Assembly (NCBI GenBank): GCA_964531265.1
Contig: CAZHDW010000013.1
Location: 1 to 64,000 of the forward strand
Reading direction: 5' to 3'
From: Hominenteromicrobium sp964531265
Lineage (GTDB): Bacteria; Bacillota; Clostridia; Oscillospirales; Acutalibacteraceae
Length of the DNA: 64,000 nt
Of this stretch, positions 1-9,036 are shown piece by piece. Under the pieces are notes generated by a model. The model had not been told where the DNA came from and made no database searches. It saw only the letters and a list, made by a program, of their open reading frames with translations. Each line of letters starts with the position of its first letter. Position 1 is the stretch's first letter. A program made the translations under genes and the position numbers.

Positions 1-700
1 GTCACATCAAAGCTGAAATTACCATATGTTGTTGTTTTCCATGTATAGCGGCCTGTTCCCTCTTTTGAGCACGTAGCAGGCTCGATTACGGTGTAGGTAT
101 AATCAGCCGTGTTCAGCTTCGGCAAGGTAACAGAAGACGTCGTAGCAGAACATCTTGTGCAAGTTCTTGTCAGTTCACCCGACGCCGAAACGGTAGGCGT
201 TGACGTGACCTTATAGGAATAGCTATGACCCAAGGCATTTGTATAATTGTTGGTATAACTATACGAGCAATTCTGGCAATAACCTGTTGTGTAACCAGCC
301 TTTGTGCATGTCGGCGGTACAGTAGTTTCCGTACAATCATGTTCTGTCTTTTCGATAGTCACGTTGAAGCTGTAATCACCATACGCAGTGTTTTTCCATG
401 TGTAACGGCCTGTTCCCTTTTTAACGCACGTAGCAGGGGTAATTACTGTGTATGTATAATCCGTTTCATTCAACACAGGTAATGCTATATGTGTATTAGC
501 AGAGCAGCGTGAGCAGCTTTTTGTCAACCTACCCGACTCCAACGCTGTCGGTGTTTTAGTAACTGCATAGGAATAATCGTGTCCTAAAGCGTCAACATAG
601 TCTTCAATATAGCTATCTCCGCATACACAGGTATACTCCGTGTATCCATCCTTAACACATGTCGGAGGCACAACATTCGGCGTATAGCTGTGAGGAACCG
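1..700 (-). repeat. Tandem 357-bp repeat encoding CxxC modules
   Basis: A block beginning at position 1 recurs at 358, which gives a 357-nt (119-codon) period. Each unit encodes a GTGRYTWK block, a CxxC pair and an ALGHxYSY block. The first unit in translation order (about 490-700) is more diverged. The array continues past the left edge, so copy number is unknown. Confidence 0.75.
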
Positions 701-1535
701 TAGCAGGATGTGTAAACTTTATAGTTGCTGACTTAAGCTCTTCATTACCAGAATCAATACTAATTTTCTCCCAGTCATACTGACTCCCATAATAATAATA
801 CACAGTTTCAAGGTAATAACAACTTCCAAATGCCCGCTTACCAATACTGGTCACGCTGTCTGGAATAGTAATACTGGTTAAGCTTCCACATTCAAAAAAT
901 GTAAAATCCCCAATAGTGGTCACACCATCCGGAATAACAACGCTGGTTAAGCTGCTGCAGTTACAAAATGCAGAACGGCCAATACTTGTCACGCTGTCGG
1001 GAATAGTAATACTGGTTAATCTTCTGCAGTTATCAAATACAGAATCACCAATACTTGTCACGCCGTCGGGAATAGTAATACTGGTTAAGCTTTCGCAGTT
1101 TTGAAATACCAAATTACTAATACTCGTCATACCATCGGGAATATTAATACTACTTAATCCGCTACAGTAACCAAACGCACCTGCACCAATGCTTGTTACA
1201 GTATTCGGTATCGTGACACCCGTCAAGCTGCTACAGTTATCAAACGCAAAATCACCAATACTGGTTACTCCATCCGGAATAACAACGCTGGTTAAGCTTC
1301 CACAGTCACTAAATGCCCGACTACCAATACCAACCACAGGCTTGCCGTTATAGGTGGATGGTATTGTCAAGTCGCCTGTTATGCTTGTATCGCAATCCGA
1401 CACTATATAGCCGTCAGTGGTTTCCGTAAAAGTCAAGCCATCGCTTGTTTCTGCGAAAGCATTACTGAACGGCAGGGCGGCGCAGACCAACAGCAGGGTC
1501 AGCACCATAATTGTTATTTTAGATATCCGCTTCAT
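1..1535 (-). CDS. BspA-like leucine-rich-repeat surface protein, 5' part (runs off left edge)
   Basis: About 511 codons are in the window and the 3' end lies outside it. The start is an ATG at 1535-1533 behind GAGGTGG (1541-1547). Residues 1-28 form a secretion signal (basic MKR, hydrophobic core, AFA end). From about residue 50 to 235 there are roughly eight LRR_5 repeats of 23 residues, each with a core like SLTSITIPDGVTSIG. After residue 270 the protein changes to about 119-residue units that carry CxxC pairs (CVCG, CSRC, CQNC, CTRC) and DYTYTVI blocks. The LRR_5/BspA family is extracellular and often binds host or matrix. Attachment here is unknown because the C-terminus is missing. Product class is secure; ligand and role are not. 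Confidence 0.85.
   Translation of the reverse strand, partial: MKRISKITIMVLTLLLVCAALPFSNAFAETSDGLTFTETTDGYIVSDCDTSITGDLTIPSTYNGKPVVGIGSRAFSDCGSLTSVVIPDGVTSIGDFAFDNCSSLTGVTIPNTVTSIGAGAFGYCSGLSSINIPDGMTSISNLVFQNCESLTSITIPDGVTSIGDSVFDNCRRLTSITIPDSVTSIGRSAFCNCSSLTSVVIPDGVTTIGDFTFFECGSLTSITIPDSVTSIGKRAFGSCYYLETVYYYYGSQYDWEKISIDSGNEELKSATIKFTHPATVPHSYTPNVVPPTCVKDGYTEYTCVCGDSYIEDYVDALGHDYSYAVTKTPTALESGRLTKSCSRCSANTHIALPVLNETDYTYTVITPATCVKKGTGRYTWKNTAYGDYSFNVTIEKTEHDCTETTVPPTCTKAGYTTGYCQNCSYSYTNNYTNALGHSYSYKVTSTPTVSASGELTRTCTRCSATTSSVTLPKLNTADYTYTVIEPATCSKEGTGRYTWKTTTYGNFSFDV
830..1335 (-). repeat. Tandem 69-bp LRR_5 coding repeats
   Basis: The DNA repeats with a 69-nt period, matching a 23-residue leucine-rich repeat. 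A recurring core on the + strand is a stretch like ggaatagtaatactggtt. Some adjacent units differ at only a few positions, which suggests recent unit duplication or gene conversion. Confidence 0.85.
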
Positions 1536-1564
1536 TATACCACCTCATATAATTACTTAATTTC

Positions 1565-1593
1565 ATGATACTCCGATAAAATAACAATGTCAA
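1565..1593 (-). promoter_or_regulatory. Sigma-A promoter of the LRR surface protein gene
   Basis: On the minus strand TTGACA (1593-1588) and TATCAT (1570-1565) are 17 nt apart, about 30 nt above the start codon. The TTGACA overlaps an imperfect dyad (1586-1615) just past the cysK stop, which may also serve as a weak cysK terminator. Confidence 0.6.
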
Positions 1594-1618
1594 GCGCACA
1601 CATGATTTGACAATGACA

Positions 1619-2548
1619 TTATTCAAACATCGGCGTTGAGTAGTATCTGTCGCCGCTGTCGGGGAGAAGCACAACTACGCTTTTACCGGCATACTCGGGG
1701 CGCTTCATGAGCTTAACCGCCGCCGCAAGCGCCGCACCCGAGGTTATGCCGCAGAGCACGCCCTCCGTCCTTGCAAGCAGCTTCGACGCACTATAGGCCT
1801 CCTCCTCGGTTATGGTGAGCACCTCATCGACCACGGATGCATCGTAATTCTTCGGCACGAAATTTGCGCCTATACCTTGCAGCCCGTGAGCGCCGACTCT
1901 GCCCTCGGTTATGAGCGGCGAAGATGCCGGCTCCACGCCGACAACGGTTATCCCCTCGTTTTTGCTCTTCAAGTATCTTGCCGTTCCGGTTATCGTACCA
2001 CCCGTACCGATGCCCGCAACAAAGACGTCCACTTTCCCGTCGGTCTGCTCGAATATCTCAGGCCCGGTAGAAACCTCGTGTGAGCGCGGATTTGCGGGAT
2101 TTTCAAACTGAGTCGGGATGAAGCTGTTCTCCATGGATGCAGCAAGCTCCTCCGCCTTCGCGATAGAACCGCTCATTCCCTCGGAGCCGGGCGTCAGGAC
2201 GATCTCTGCGCCATACACGGCAAGTATCTTTCGGCGTTCAACACTCATGGTGTCGGGCATTGTGAGTATCACCTTATAGCCCTTAGCCGCTGCCGCCGAC
2301 GCCAGACCGATTCCGGTATTGCCGGAGGTTGGCTCAATAATGACCGCGCCGGGCTTAAGCCTGCCGCTTTTCTCGGCATCCTCTATCATACCAAGTGCGG
2401 CACGATCCTTAACGCTGCCCGTGGGATTCAAGTATTCAAGCTTAAGTAACGGTGCGGTATCCAGTCCGCTCGCCGCCGCAAAGCGCGTAGCGCGCAGCAT
2501 TGGGGTTCCGCCCACAAGCTCGGTTACAGCATTTACAATTTTATTCAT
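1619..2548 (-). CDS. cysK: Cysteine synthase A (O-acetylserine sulfhydrylase)
   Basis: A 309-residue fold-type II PLP enzyme that makes L-cysteine from O-acetylserine and sulfide in the cytoplasm. The PLP lysine is K47 in NPTGSVKDR. The substrate loop TSGNTG is at 74-79, and the phosphate-binding GTGGT loop is near 180-186. Length and motif order match CysK/CysM, and CysK is preferred because of the LVGGTP and TSGNTGIGLA sequences. No cysE is next to it. It is a single-gene unit between the thioesterase operon terminator and the LRR gene. Confidence is high for family and fair for the exact sulfur donor. Confidence 0.93.
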   Translation of the reverse strand: MNKIVNAVTELVGGTPMLRATRFAAASGLDTAPLLKLEYLNPTGSVKDRAALGMIEDAEKSGRLKPGAVIIEPTSGNTGIGLASAAAAKGYKVILTMPDTMSVERRKILAVYGAEIVLTPGSEGMSGSIAKAEELAASMENSFIPTQFENPANPRSHEVSTGPEIFEQTDGKVDVFVAGIGTGGTITGTARYLKSKNEGITVVGVEPASSPLITEGRVGAHGLQGIGANFVPKNYDASVVDEVLTITEEEAYSASKLLARTEGVLCGITSGAALAAAVKLMKRPEYAGKSVVVLLPDSGDRYYSTPMFE

Positions 2549-2612
2549 AAAACTGACCTCCCAAACAAACTATATAATCATTATTACGCGCAAAGAGAGT
2601 TTTGTCAATAAA

Positions 2613-2652
2613 GAAAACACGGTGCTGTCACTAAATACATACACCGTGTTTC
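2613..2652 (-). terminator. Terminator of the cyclophilin-trxA-thioesterase operon
   Basis: aaacacggtg (2615-2624) pairs with caccgtgttt (2642-2651) and lies just past the thioesterase stop. The minus-strand RNA continues into a U-rich run. Confidence 0.7.
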
Positions 2653-2655
2653 GAT

Positions 2656-3066
2656 TTACTTTGATTCTGCCGAAAAAAGAGCGTGCCACTCGGCATTATG
2701 ACGCTGAAGTCGTATCGGCTTCAAATCCTCTGTTGTGAAGCAATGGCGCGATACGCCTGTGCAGCTTACAAGCCCTGTTTCCTTGCTATACCCCTTATAC
2801 ACCACCTCAAAGCGCGTACCGGTGTAGTTCTGTATCTCCAGCTCCAGGACTATGGTATCGCCAAAGCGTATCGGGTGCTTATACTCGCACGAAACTCCGA
2901 GCACGGGGATGAGTATTCCGGCCTTCTCAATTTTTACATACGGCAGGCCGAGCTTATCCATCATATCAAGTCTCGCCTCTTCAAACCAACGAATATAGTT
3001 TGAATGATGCACTATCCCCATCTTGTCCGTCTCGTAGTAATTCGCCTTTCGTTCGAAAACATACAT
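2656..3066 (-). CDS. Acyl-CoA thioesterase, 4HBT/YbgC hotdog family
   Basis: A 136-residue single hotdog domain. The N-terminal signature Y-x-E-T-D-K-M-G-I-V-H-H-S-N-Y with the downstream W-F-E-E-A-R is the 4-hydroxybenzoyl-CoA thioesterase active-site segment, and D14 is the expected catalytic Asp. The family hydrolyses acyl-CoA or acyl-ACP; the substrate cannot be read from sequence. It is the last gene of an operon, 9 nt after trxA, and is followed at once by a terminator. Confidence 0.85.
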   Translation of the reverse strand: MYVFERKANYYETDKMGIVHHSNYIRWFEEARLDMMDKLGLPYVKIEKAGILIPVLGVSCEYKHPIRFGDTIVLELEIQNYTGTRFEVVYKGYSKETGLVSCTGVSRHCFTTEDLKPIRLQRHNAEWHALFSAESK

Positions 3067-3075
3067 CCTTCGACC

Positions 3076-3393
3076 TCACAGATGCATTTCGATAAGATTT
3101 GCGTAGAAATCCTTGGATCTTGCGCCTACCTCCATGCTTATCGGCTTTCCGTCCTTGAACATGATAACCGTGGGGATGCTCTCAATGCCGTACTGAGCTG
3201 CAAGATCGGGCTCCTCATCGACATCGATTTTTGCCACGACCGCTCTGCCGTCATATTCGTCCGCCACCTGCTCGATGAACGGAGCGATCATGGAGCACGG
3301 CCCACACCACGTAGCGAAAAAGTCAACCAAAACAAGCTTGTTCTGCTCCAGCAATGTCCGGAGCTGTTCTGCTGTTGCATGCACTAATGCCAT
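3076..3393 (-). CDS. trxA: Thioredoxin
   Basis: A 105-residue classical thioredoxin that reduces protein disulfides in the cytoplasm. The active site WCGPC is at 29-33 and the cis-proline is P74 in SIPTV. D24 sits where the buried Asp of thioredoxins lies. Length fits one thioredoxin domain with no signal peptide. It lies between a cyclophilin lipoprotein (23 nt upstream) and a thioesterase (9 nt downstream), so it is probably co-transcribed with both. Confidence 0.95.
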   Translation of the reverse strand: MALVHATAEQLRTLLEQNKLVLVDFFATWCGPCSMIAPFIEQVADEYDGRAVVAKIDVDEEPDLAAQYGIESIPTVIMFKDGKPISMEVGARSKDFYANLIEMHL

Positions 3394-3416
3394 AATAAAC
3401 CTCCTGAAATTAACAA

Positions 3417-4286
3417 TTATTCATACTGCACTATCTTGACGGAGTTTATAATAACATCCTCAACCGGCATATTGTTGTCATCCGTCTCGACCTGCATTAT
3501 TGACTTAACTACGTCAAGTCCCTCGAAGACCTGACCGAAAACAGTGTGTCCTCTGCCTGTAACCGAATATGCACCGTCCAAATGGAAATTGCCGCCGTTT
3601 TCATTATAAAAGTCCTTGTACTCCTCAGTCACCTTATCAAAGTCAACGGTATCTCCATACATGGAGGTGAAGTAGGTTCTCCCCTCATCGCCATAGGTAT
3701 CCTCATACTGTGCAAGGTAGGTCTTATATTCCGCCGAATAGGATTCATAGCTGTCCCAATCCGTTCCGCCGGCCTCTGTCAGATTGATAAAGAACTGGCT
3801 TCCGTTGGTGTTCGGGCCCGAGTTTGCACAGGAGAGCGTACCCGTTATATTGACGAGATTTGTATGAAACTCGTCCTCAAAGGCTTCGCCCCAGATACTC
3901 TCTCCACCGGAGCCGTTTCCATTCGGGTCGCCGCCCTGTATCATAAACTCATCTATTACACGATGGAAGGTAAGGCCGTCGTAATAGCCGTTGAGTGCAT
4001 GGGATTTAAAGCTGTATACGGCCTTCGGAGCAGCCTCCGGAAAAAGTCTTATCTTGATATCGCCCATATCAGTGGAAATGACGCATATCTCCTCTCCCTT
4101 TTCGGGCATTTCAAGCTGGTAGCCGAGCTTTTCCTTATCCGACTGTGCGCTTGCGGTAAGCTCTGCCGCATCAACTACCTTATCCGTTGTTCCAATAACC
4201 TTTGCCGCCGCATTCCCGCTCTGCGATGAACAGCCACCGAGTACGAGCAATACACATACCATAAGCAATGCTGCTGTTTTCTTCAT
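3417..4286 (-). CDS. Cyclophilin-type peptidyl-prolyl isomerase lipoprotein
   Basis: A 289-residue exported foldase. The N-terminal signal ends in the lipobox LGGC with C19 as the lipidated residue, followed by a Ser/Asn/Ala-rich linker. The cyclophilin core starts near 65. FHRVI and FMIQGGDPNG carry the catalytic Arg and the Gln-Gly-Gly motif, and GSQFFINL is present. An insertion of about 70 Tyr/Glu/Asp-rich residues separates SQFFIN from the final GHTVFGQVFEG block, which is larger than in minimal bacterial cyclophilins. It leads the operon with trxA and the thioesterase. The likely role is folding of secreted proteins on the outer face of the membrane. Confidence 0.9.
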   Translation of the reverse strand: MKKTAALLMVCVLLVLGGCSSQSGNAAAKVIGTTDKVVDAAELTASAQSDKEKLGYQLEMPEKGEEICVISTDMGDIKIRLFPEAAPKAVYSFKSHALNGYYDGLTFHRVIDEFMIQGGDPNGNGSGGESIWGEAFEDEFHTNLVNITGTLSCANSGPNTNGSQFFINLTEAGGTDWDSYESYSAEYKTYLAQYEDTYGDEGRTYFTSMYGDTVDFDKVTEEYKDFYNENGGNFHLDGAYSVTGRGHTVFGQVFEGLDVVKSIMQVETDDNNMPVEDVIINSVKIVQYE

Positions 4287-4339
4287 TTTGTTTTTCCTTT
4301 CACAGGCTCATGCTTGAGCCGATTCTAATAATTTATAAT

Positions 4340-4368
4340 ATTGTACAACATAGCAGATTGAGAATCAA
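4340..4368 (-). promoter_or_regulatory. Promoter of the cyclophilin-trxA operon
   Basis: On the minus strand TTGATT (4368-4363) and TACAAT (4345-4340) are 17 nt apart. A short dyad, GGCTCA-TGC-TTGAGCC type (about 4304-4321), lies in the leader between promoter and start codon. Confidence 0.5.
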
Positions 4369-4483
4369 GTGCTTTAAAAAAAGTTAAAAATTGCATTTTT
4401 ATCCCTGCCCCGGCATAACATTTTATGAACTCAAAAGCACCACCTGAGCATTTAGCTTTCACAGAAAGGAAAACGATGAAAAT

Positions 4484-5404
4484 ATGAAATTCTACCCGGA
4501 AGGACATCTTATTGACAAAGCAGAAAACCGTGCCGCCATGCAAAATGCAGCCGCCCTATCCGATGCGATGCGTGACGGAAGAATACTCGAGGCACGCAGT
4601 ATTGTCTGCGATAATGAGCACAACCTTATAGTTGACCTGAAATGTATGCACGGAATCATTCCGCGCGAAGAGTGCGCTCTCGGCATACGCGAGGGAACTG
4701 TCCGTGACATAGCCATAATCTCAAGAGTTAACAAGCCTGTGTGCTTTGTTATCAACGATTTTATACGCGATAATGACGGAAGAATAACCGCCCTGCTGTC
4801 GCGCAGGCAGGCACAGGAGCGTTGTCTTGCCCAATACATATCAAACCTTAAAGCCGGAGATGTCATACCTGTCAGAATAACACATCTCGAAGCATTCGGT
4901 GCATTTGCGGATATAGGCTGCGGAGTTGTGGCACTGCTGCCTATAGACTCCATATCAGTCTCCAGAATAGAGCACCCACGCGAGAGGTTTTCGGTCGGCA
5001 TGGACATACGCGCCGTAATAAGATCAAAGGAAAACGGCCGTATCACCCTGAGCCACAAGGAGCTGCTCGGCACGTGGATGGAGAACGCCGGAAGATACCG
5101 GGTCGGCGAAACCGTGGCCGGCATTGTACGTAGTGTTGAGCCCTACGGCGTTTTCATTGAGCTCGCACCGAATCTTGCCGGACTTGCCGAGCTAAAGGAA
5201 AACGTGCGTCCCGGTCAGCAGGCAAGTGTTTTCATAAAGAACATACTGCCAAATCGAATGAAAATAAAGCTCGTTATAGTGGAGTGCTTTGATTACTGCT
5301 ATGCACCAGAGCCACCGAAATACTTCTTCGAGGGAGATCACATGGACTCATTTACATATTCTCCCGAGGAAAGCGAAAAGCAGATACATACCGACTTTAT
5401 ATAG
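4484..5404 (+). CDS. S1 RNA-binding domain protein
   Basis: 306 residues. The N-terminal 115 residues resemble the start of bacterial S1-like proteins. Two S1/OB-fold domains follow, at about 120-190 (KAGDVIPVRITHLEAFGAF) and 200-265 (RVGETVAGIVRSVEPYGVF). A Tyr/Pro/acidic tail completes it. It is far shorter than a full ribosomal protein S1 and should not be called rpsA. An ATG at 4476 runs into a stop at once, so 4484 is the start, behind AGAAAGGA (4463-4470). It is monocistronic. RNA binding is secure; the role (translation or RNA decay) is inferred. Confidence 0.8.
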   Translation: MKFYPEGHLIDKAENRAAMQNAAALSDAMRDGRILEARSIVCDNEHNLIVDLKCMHGIIPREECALGIREGTVRDIAIISRVNKPVCFVINDFIRDNDGRITALLSRRQAQERCLAQYISNLKAGDVIPVRITHLEAFGAFADIGCGVVALLPIDSISVSRIEHPRERFSVGMDIRAVIRSKENGRITLSHKELLGTWMENAGRYRVGETVAGIVRSVEPYGVFIELAPNLAGLAELKENVRPGQQASVFIKNILPNRMKIKLVIVECFDYCYAPEPPKYFFEGDHMDSFTYSPEESEKQIHTDFI

Positions 5405-5424
5405 AAAGCATTATATATAGAAAG

Positions 5425-5463
5425 TGCCGGGTACACTGCAAATGCAGCGATACCCGGCATTTT
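5425..5463 (+). terminator. Terminator between S1 protein and clpC (convergent)
   Basis: tgccgggta (5425-5433) pairs with tacccggca (5451-5459) and is followed by tttt. It closes the + strand gene and may also end the ctsR-clpC transcript arriving from the other side. Confidence 0.8.
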
Positions 5464-5465
5464 GC

Positions 5466-7937
5466 TTATTGCTTATCCTCTATCAGATATTTGCCGTCCT
5501 TAAATCCGCACACATAGCTGCCGCCGGCCTTCATTCTTCCTTCAAGCATTGCTTCCGAAATCGGATCCTCGAGCTTGCTGCGAATAGCTCTTCTCAGCGG
5601 CCTTGCACCGTAAACCGGGTCAAAGCCGGCATTCGCCACGGCATCCACCGCCTCGTCGGAGAATTCAACGGTGATATCCATGTCTTCCAGCTGTGCCTTA
5701 AGGCCCTCAAGCATCTTGCCCGCTATTTTTCTGATATCCTCATGCAGCAGCTTTTTGAATACGATTATATCATCAACGCGGTTGATGAACTCCGGTCTGA
5801 AAACCTTTTTAAGCTCGCCCATAACGAGATCCTTGGTTCTCTCGAAATCCGCTGCGGCGTCAACCTCCGGCTTACTTGCAGCAGCAAAACCAAGGCGCTC
5901 CTGCTGCTTCTCCGTAATGAGCCTTGCGCCGATATTCGATGTCATTATGATGACCGTGTTCTTGAAGCTGACTACCTTGCCCTGTGCGTCCGTCAATCTG
6001 CCGTCATCGAGTATCTGAAGCAGCATGTTGAAAACATCCGGGTGTGCCTTTTCGATCTCATCGAACAGGACGACCGAGTACGGCTTACGGCGCACGGCCT
6101 CTGTAAGCTGACCGCCCTCATCATAGCCAACGTATCCCGGAGGTGAACCAACCAGTCTGGACACCGTATGCTTTTCCATATATTCGGACATATCGAGACG
6201 TATCATAGCCTTTTCATCGCCGAACATTGCTTCTGCGAGGGTTTTGCAAAGCTCTGTTTTACCAACGCCGGTCGGGCCGAGGAAAATGAACGAGCCTATC
6301 GGGCGATTCTTATCCTTAAGTCCTACTCTGCCGCGGCGAATTGCCTTTGCCACCGCGGTCACGGCCTCGTCCTGACCAATCACTCTCTTGTGCATGGTAT
6401 CTTCGAGCTTCAAGAGACGTTCGCTTTCCTCCTGTGTGAGCTGAACCACCGGAATACCCGTCCACATAGCAACTATTTCGGCGATATCCTCCGCCTTTAC
6501 CACGCTGTTGCTGCGCTCATTCTTAGCAGCCCACTCGTTTTTCTTTTCCTCAAGTTCTGCCTGCAGTTCTTTCTGCTTATCTCTGAGCTGAGCCGCCCTC
6601 TCGAAATCCTGCTCATCAACGGCAGCGGTCTTGTCAAGCTCAACATCCTTGATCTGCTTTTCGATCTCCTGCAAATCCTCCGGTGCCGTAAATGTGCGCA
6701 GACGAACCCTTGATGCCGCTTCATCGACAAGGTCAATAGCCTTATCCGGCAGGAATCTATCCGCAATATATCTTGAAGACAGTCTAACCGCGCTCTCGAT
6801 TGCATCATCTGTTATCTGCACCTTATGATGTGCCTCATACCTATCCTTAAGTCCGTGCAATATCTGTATTGCCTCCTCCTCAGTCGGCTCTCCGACCTGA
6901 ACGGGCTGGAAACGACGCTCAAGCGCTGCATCCTTTTCAATATGCTTTCTGTACTCATCAACAGTTGTGGCACCTATGACCTGGAAATCTCCTCTCGCCA
7001 GAGCCGGTTTCAAAATATTTGCTGCATCCGCCGAGCCCTCGGCTGCGCCTGCACCTATTATCGTATGAAGCTCATCTATAAATAGGATCACGCTTCCGTC
7101 GTTCTTGACCTCATCTATTGCGGACTTTATTCTCTCTTCAAAATCTCCGCGGTACTTTGAGCCTGCAACCATGCCTGTAAGGTCAAGCGATACTATTCTC
7201 TTTCCCTTTAGCAGTTCCGGAACCTCACCCTCATATATTTTGAGTGCCAGTCCCTCGGCAACAGCCGTCTTGCCGACACCCGGCTCGCCTATCAATACCG
7301 GGTTATTCTTCGTTCTTCTGGAAAGGATCTGGATAACACGCTCTATCTCATTGTGACGACCGATGACCGGGTCTATCTTGCCCTCAGCCGCCATTTTTGT
7401 CAGGTCTCGGCCGTATTTTTCAAGCGCACTGCCGGATTCCTTTTCGCCGTACTCCTCATTATGGAAGCCTGCGCCGGCCTGCTTCTCAACTGCTCTACCC
7501 TCGGCAAGCACATTTGAAAGCTCCTGTGCAACTCTCTGAGGATCAGTTCCGAGCATTTGCATGAAGCGCACGGCAAAGCTTTCGCCGTCCTCCAAAATAG
7601 CTATCAGCAAATGCTCTGTGCCGACATATTTGCTGCCGAGCTTAGAAGCCGCAAGACGTGCCATCTGCAATATTCTCTTTGTTCGCGGTGTAAAGGCTGA
7701 CGGCGAAAGCACCGTCTCACTCGCCGTGCCTATTTTCTCTCTCAGGAGCTTCTCGTACGCGTCCGCCTTAACGCCGAGCTTGTCGAGCACCTGAAATGCA
7801 ACGCCGCTGCCCTCTGCCGCAAGACCGTACAGCACATGCTCACTGCCGATGTAGTTGTGGCCGAGCTCCTGCGCCTTATTGATGGCAATATTCATCGCAT
7901 TGTTTGATTTTTCCGTAAATCCGTTGAACCTGAACAT
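5466..7937 (-). CDS. clpC: ATP-dependent Clp protease ATPase ClpC
   Basis: An 823-residue Hsp100 unfoldase that feeds substrates to ClpP. In order it has two Clp-N repeats (1-145), AAA-1 with Walker A GEPGVGKT (about 220), a short middle domain with a UVR-like coiled coil (about 430-470), and AAA-2 with Walker A GPTGVGKT (about 560) and LDMSEYMEKH. The Clp-D2 small domain is C-terminal. The short middle domain separates it from ClpB. It is the last gene of ctsR-mcsA-mcsB-clpC. Repression by CtsR is expected from the operator at 10064. McsB-type arginine phosphorylation marks substrates for ClpCP in Bacillus. clpP is not in this window. Confidence 0.97.
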   Translation of the reverse strand: MFRFNGFTEKSNNAMNIAINKAQELGHNYIGSEHVLYGLAAEGSGVAFQVLDKLGVKADAYEKLLREKIGTASETVLSPSAFTPRTKRILQMARLAASKLGSKYVGTEHLLIAILEDGESFAVRFMQMLGTDPQRVAQELSNVLAEGRAVEKQAGAGFHNEEYGEKESGSALEKYGRDLTKMAAEGKIDPVIGRHNEIERVIQILSRRTKNNPVLIGEPGVGKTAVAEGLALKIYEGEVPELLKGKRIVSLDLTGMVAGSKYRGDFEERIKSAIDEVKNDGSVILFIDELHTIIGAGAAEGSADAANILKPALARGDFQVIGATTVDEYRKHIEKDAALERRFQPVQVGEPTEEEAIQILHGLKDRYEAHHKVQITDDAIESAVRLSSRYIADRFLPDKAIDLVDEAASRVRLRTFTAPEDLQEIEKQIKDVELDKTAAVDEQDFERAAQLRDKQKELQAELEEKKNEWAAKNERSNSVVKAEDIAEIVAMWTGIPVVQLTQEESERLLKLEDTMHKRVIGQDEAVTAVAKAIRRGRVGLKDKNRPIGSFIFLGPTGVGKTELCKTLAEAMFGDEKAMIRLDMSEYMEKHTVSRLVGSPPGYVGYDEGGQLTEAVRRKPYSVVLFDEIEKAHPDVFNMLLQILDDGRLTDAQGKVVSFKNTVIIMTSNIGARLITEKQQERLGFAAASKPEVDAAADFERTKDLVMGELKKVFRPEFINRVDDIIVFKKLLHEDIRKIAGKMLEGLKAQLEDMDITVEFSDEAVDAVANAGFDPVYGARPLRRAIRSKLEDPISEAMLEGRMKAGGSYVCGFKDGKYLIEDKQ

Positions 7938-7995
7938 AAAATCACCCTTTCATCTCGTATCGTACCCAAATTTATTCGCCAAAACCTACTATCTC

Positions 7996-9036
7996 TCATT
8001 GCAGTGCGGAAAGAGCCTCGCGGACCTTTGTCGCACGAAGTATATCCCTCTGGGTCGGCTGCAAATTGCCGCCGTTTTCCGCCTGTAGGGTTGCCGGCTG
8101 AACCGCCGCCGTAAGAGTATTGATCTCCTCTATGGTAACTCCGCTGAGCACACCCTCCGACAGACCGAGTCTTACATTTGATATCATGGACATATATTCA
8201 TCGCAGGAGAGCACCTTTGCGCCGCGAATGATTCCGGCGGAGCGGCCTATCTTATCCTGCACGGTTATGTTGTTCACCATGGTCTTTCTGGCCTTTCGCT
8301 CCTCCTGCATGAGCTGGCGGGCAATATTCTGGAGGTTCTGAACCGCTTCCTTCTCACTGAGGCCGAGTGTTATCTGATTTGAAAGCTGGTACATGGCACC
8401 GACAACCTTGCTACCCTCACCGTAAGTACCTCTTATAACAAGGCCGAGCTTCGAGAGGTTATTGGCGATTCTTCCCATTGCGCCGCTCTCGGCAAGCGCC
8501 GGAAGATGCATCATGACCGACGCCCTCATGCCCGTTCCGAGATTTGTCGGGCACTGTGTAAGAAAGCCAAGCTCCGGGTCAAACGCAAAATGAAGTGTCT
8601 CATTCAGCAGTGTATCAACTCTGTCCGCAAGCTCTGCCGCCTCTTCAAGGGCAAGACCCTCGTGCAGTATCTGCAAACGCACATGATCCTCCTCGTTAAG
8701 CATTATTGAGATGCTCTCATCCTTTGATATCAGCACTCCGCGTCCCTTTGAATTTGCAATGAACTCCGGGCTGACGATATGGCGCTCAACCAGCGACACA
8801 GCCTGCTCCCTGCTCATTTCATCCATCGGCATGAAACCGAATGCGGAGGCTATCGCGCTGTTGCTGTTGAGGATCGCATCGCAAACCTTTTTCTCAACCT
8901 CGGCCTTCTGCTCGGCTGTCATACGATTCGGAAACGGATAATCCGCAAGATTTCTTGCAAGTCTTACGCGTGTGCTTATAACCACATCACTGTCCGTACC
9001 GGCCTTTTCATACCATCTTTTTTGTTCGTTAAGCAT
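7996..9036 (-). CDS. mcsB: Protein-arginine kinase McsB
   Basis: A 346-residue member of the phosphagen kinase fold that phosphorylates protein arginines, including those of CtsR, and so tags proteins for ClpCP. It has STRVRLARNL near 20, the catalytic-loop NEEDHVR near 123, the CPTNLGTGMRAS block and the GEGSKVVG block. Length matches McsB. Its ATG overlaps the end of mcsA by 8 nt, which suggests translational coupling with its activator. Confidence 0.96.
   Translation of the reverse strand: MLNEQKRWYEKAGTDSDVVISTRVRLARNLADYPFPNRMTAEQKAEVEKKVCDAILNSNSAIASAFGFMPMDEMSREQAVSLVERHIVSPEFIANSKGRGVLISKDESISIMLNEEDHVRLQILHEGLALEEAAELADRVDTLLNETLHFAFDPELGFLTQCPTNLGTGMRASVMMHLPALAESGAMGRIANNLSKLGLVIRGTYGEGSKVVGAMYQLSNQITLGLSEKEAVQNLQNIARQLMQEERKARKTMVNNITVQDKIGRSAGIIRGAKVLSCDEYMSMISNVRLGLSEGVLSGVTIEEINTLTAAVQPATLQAENGGNLQPTQRDILRATKVREALSALQ

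Noticed and set aside
1..700. CRISPR-like array
   Set aside because: The repeats are long, in frame and encode a protein; no short direct repeats with unique spacers are seen.
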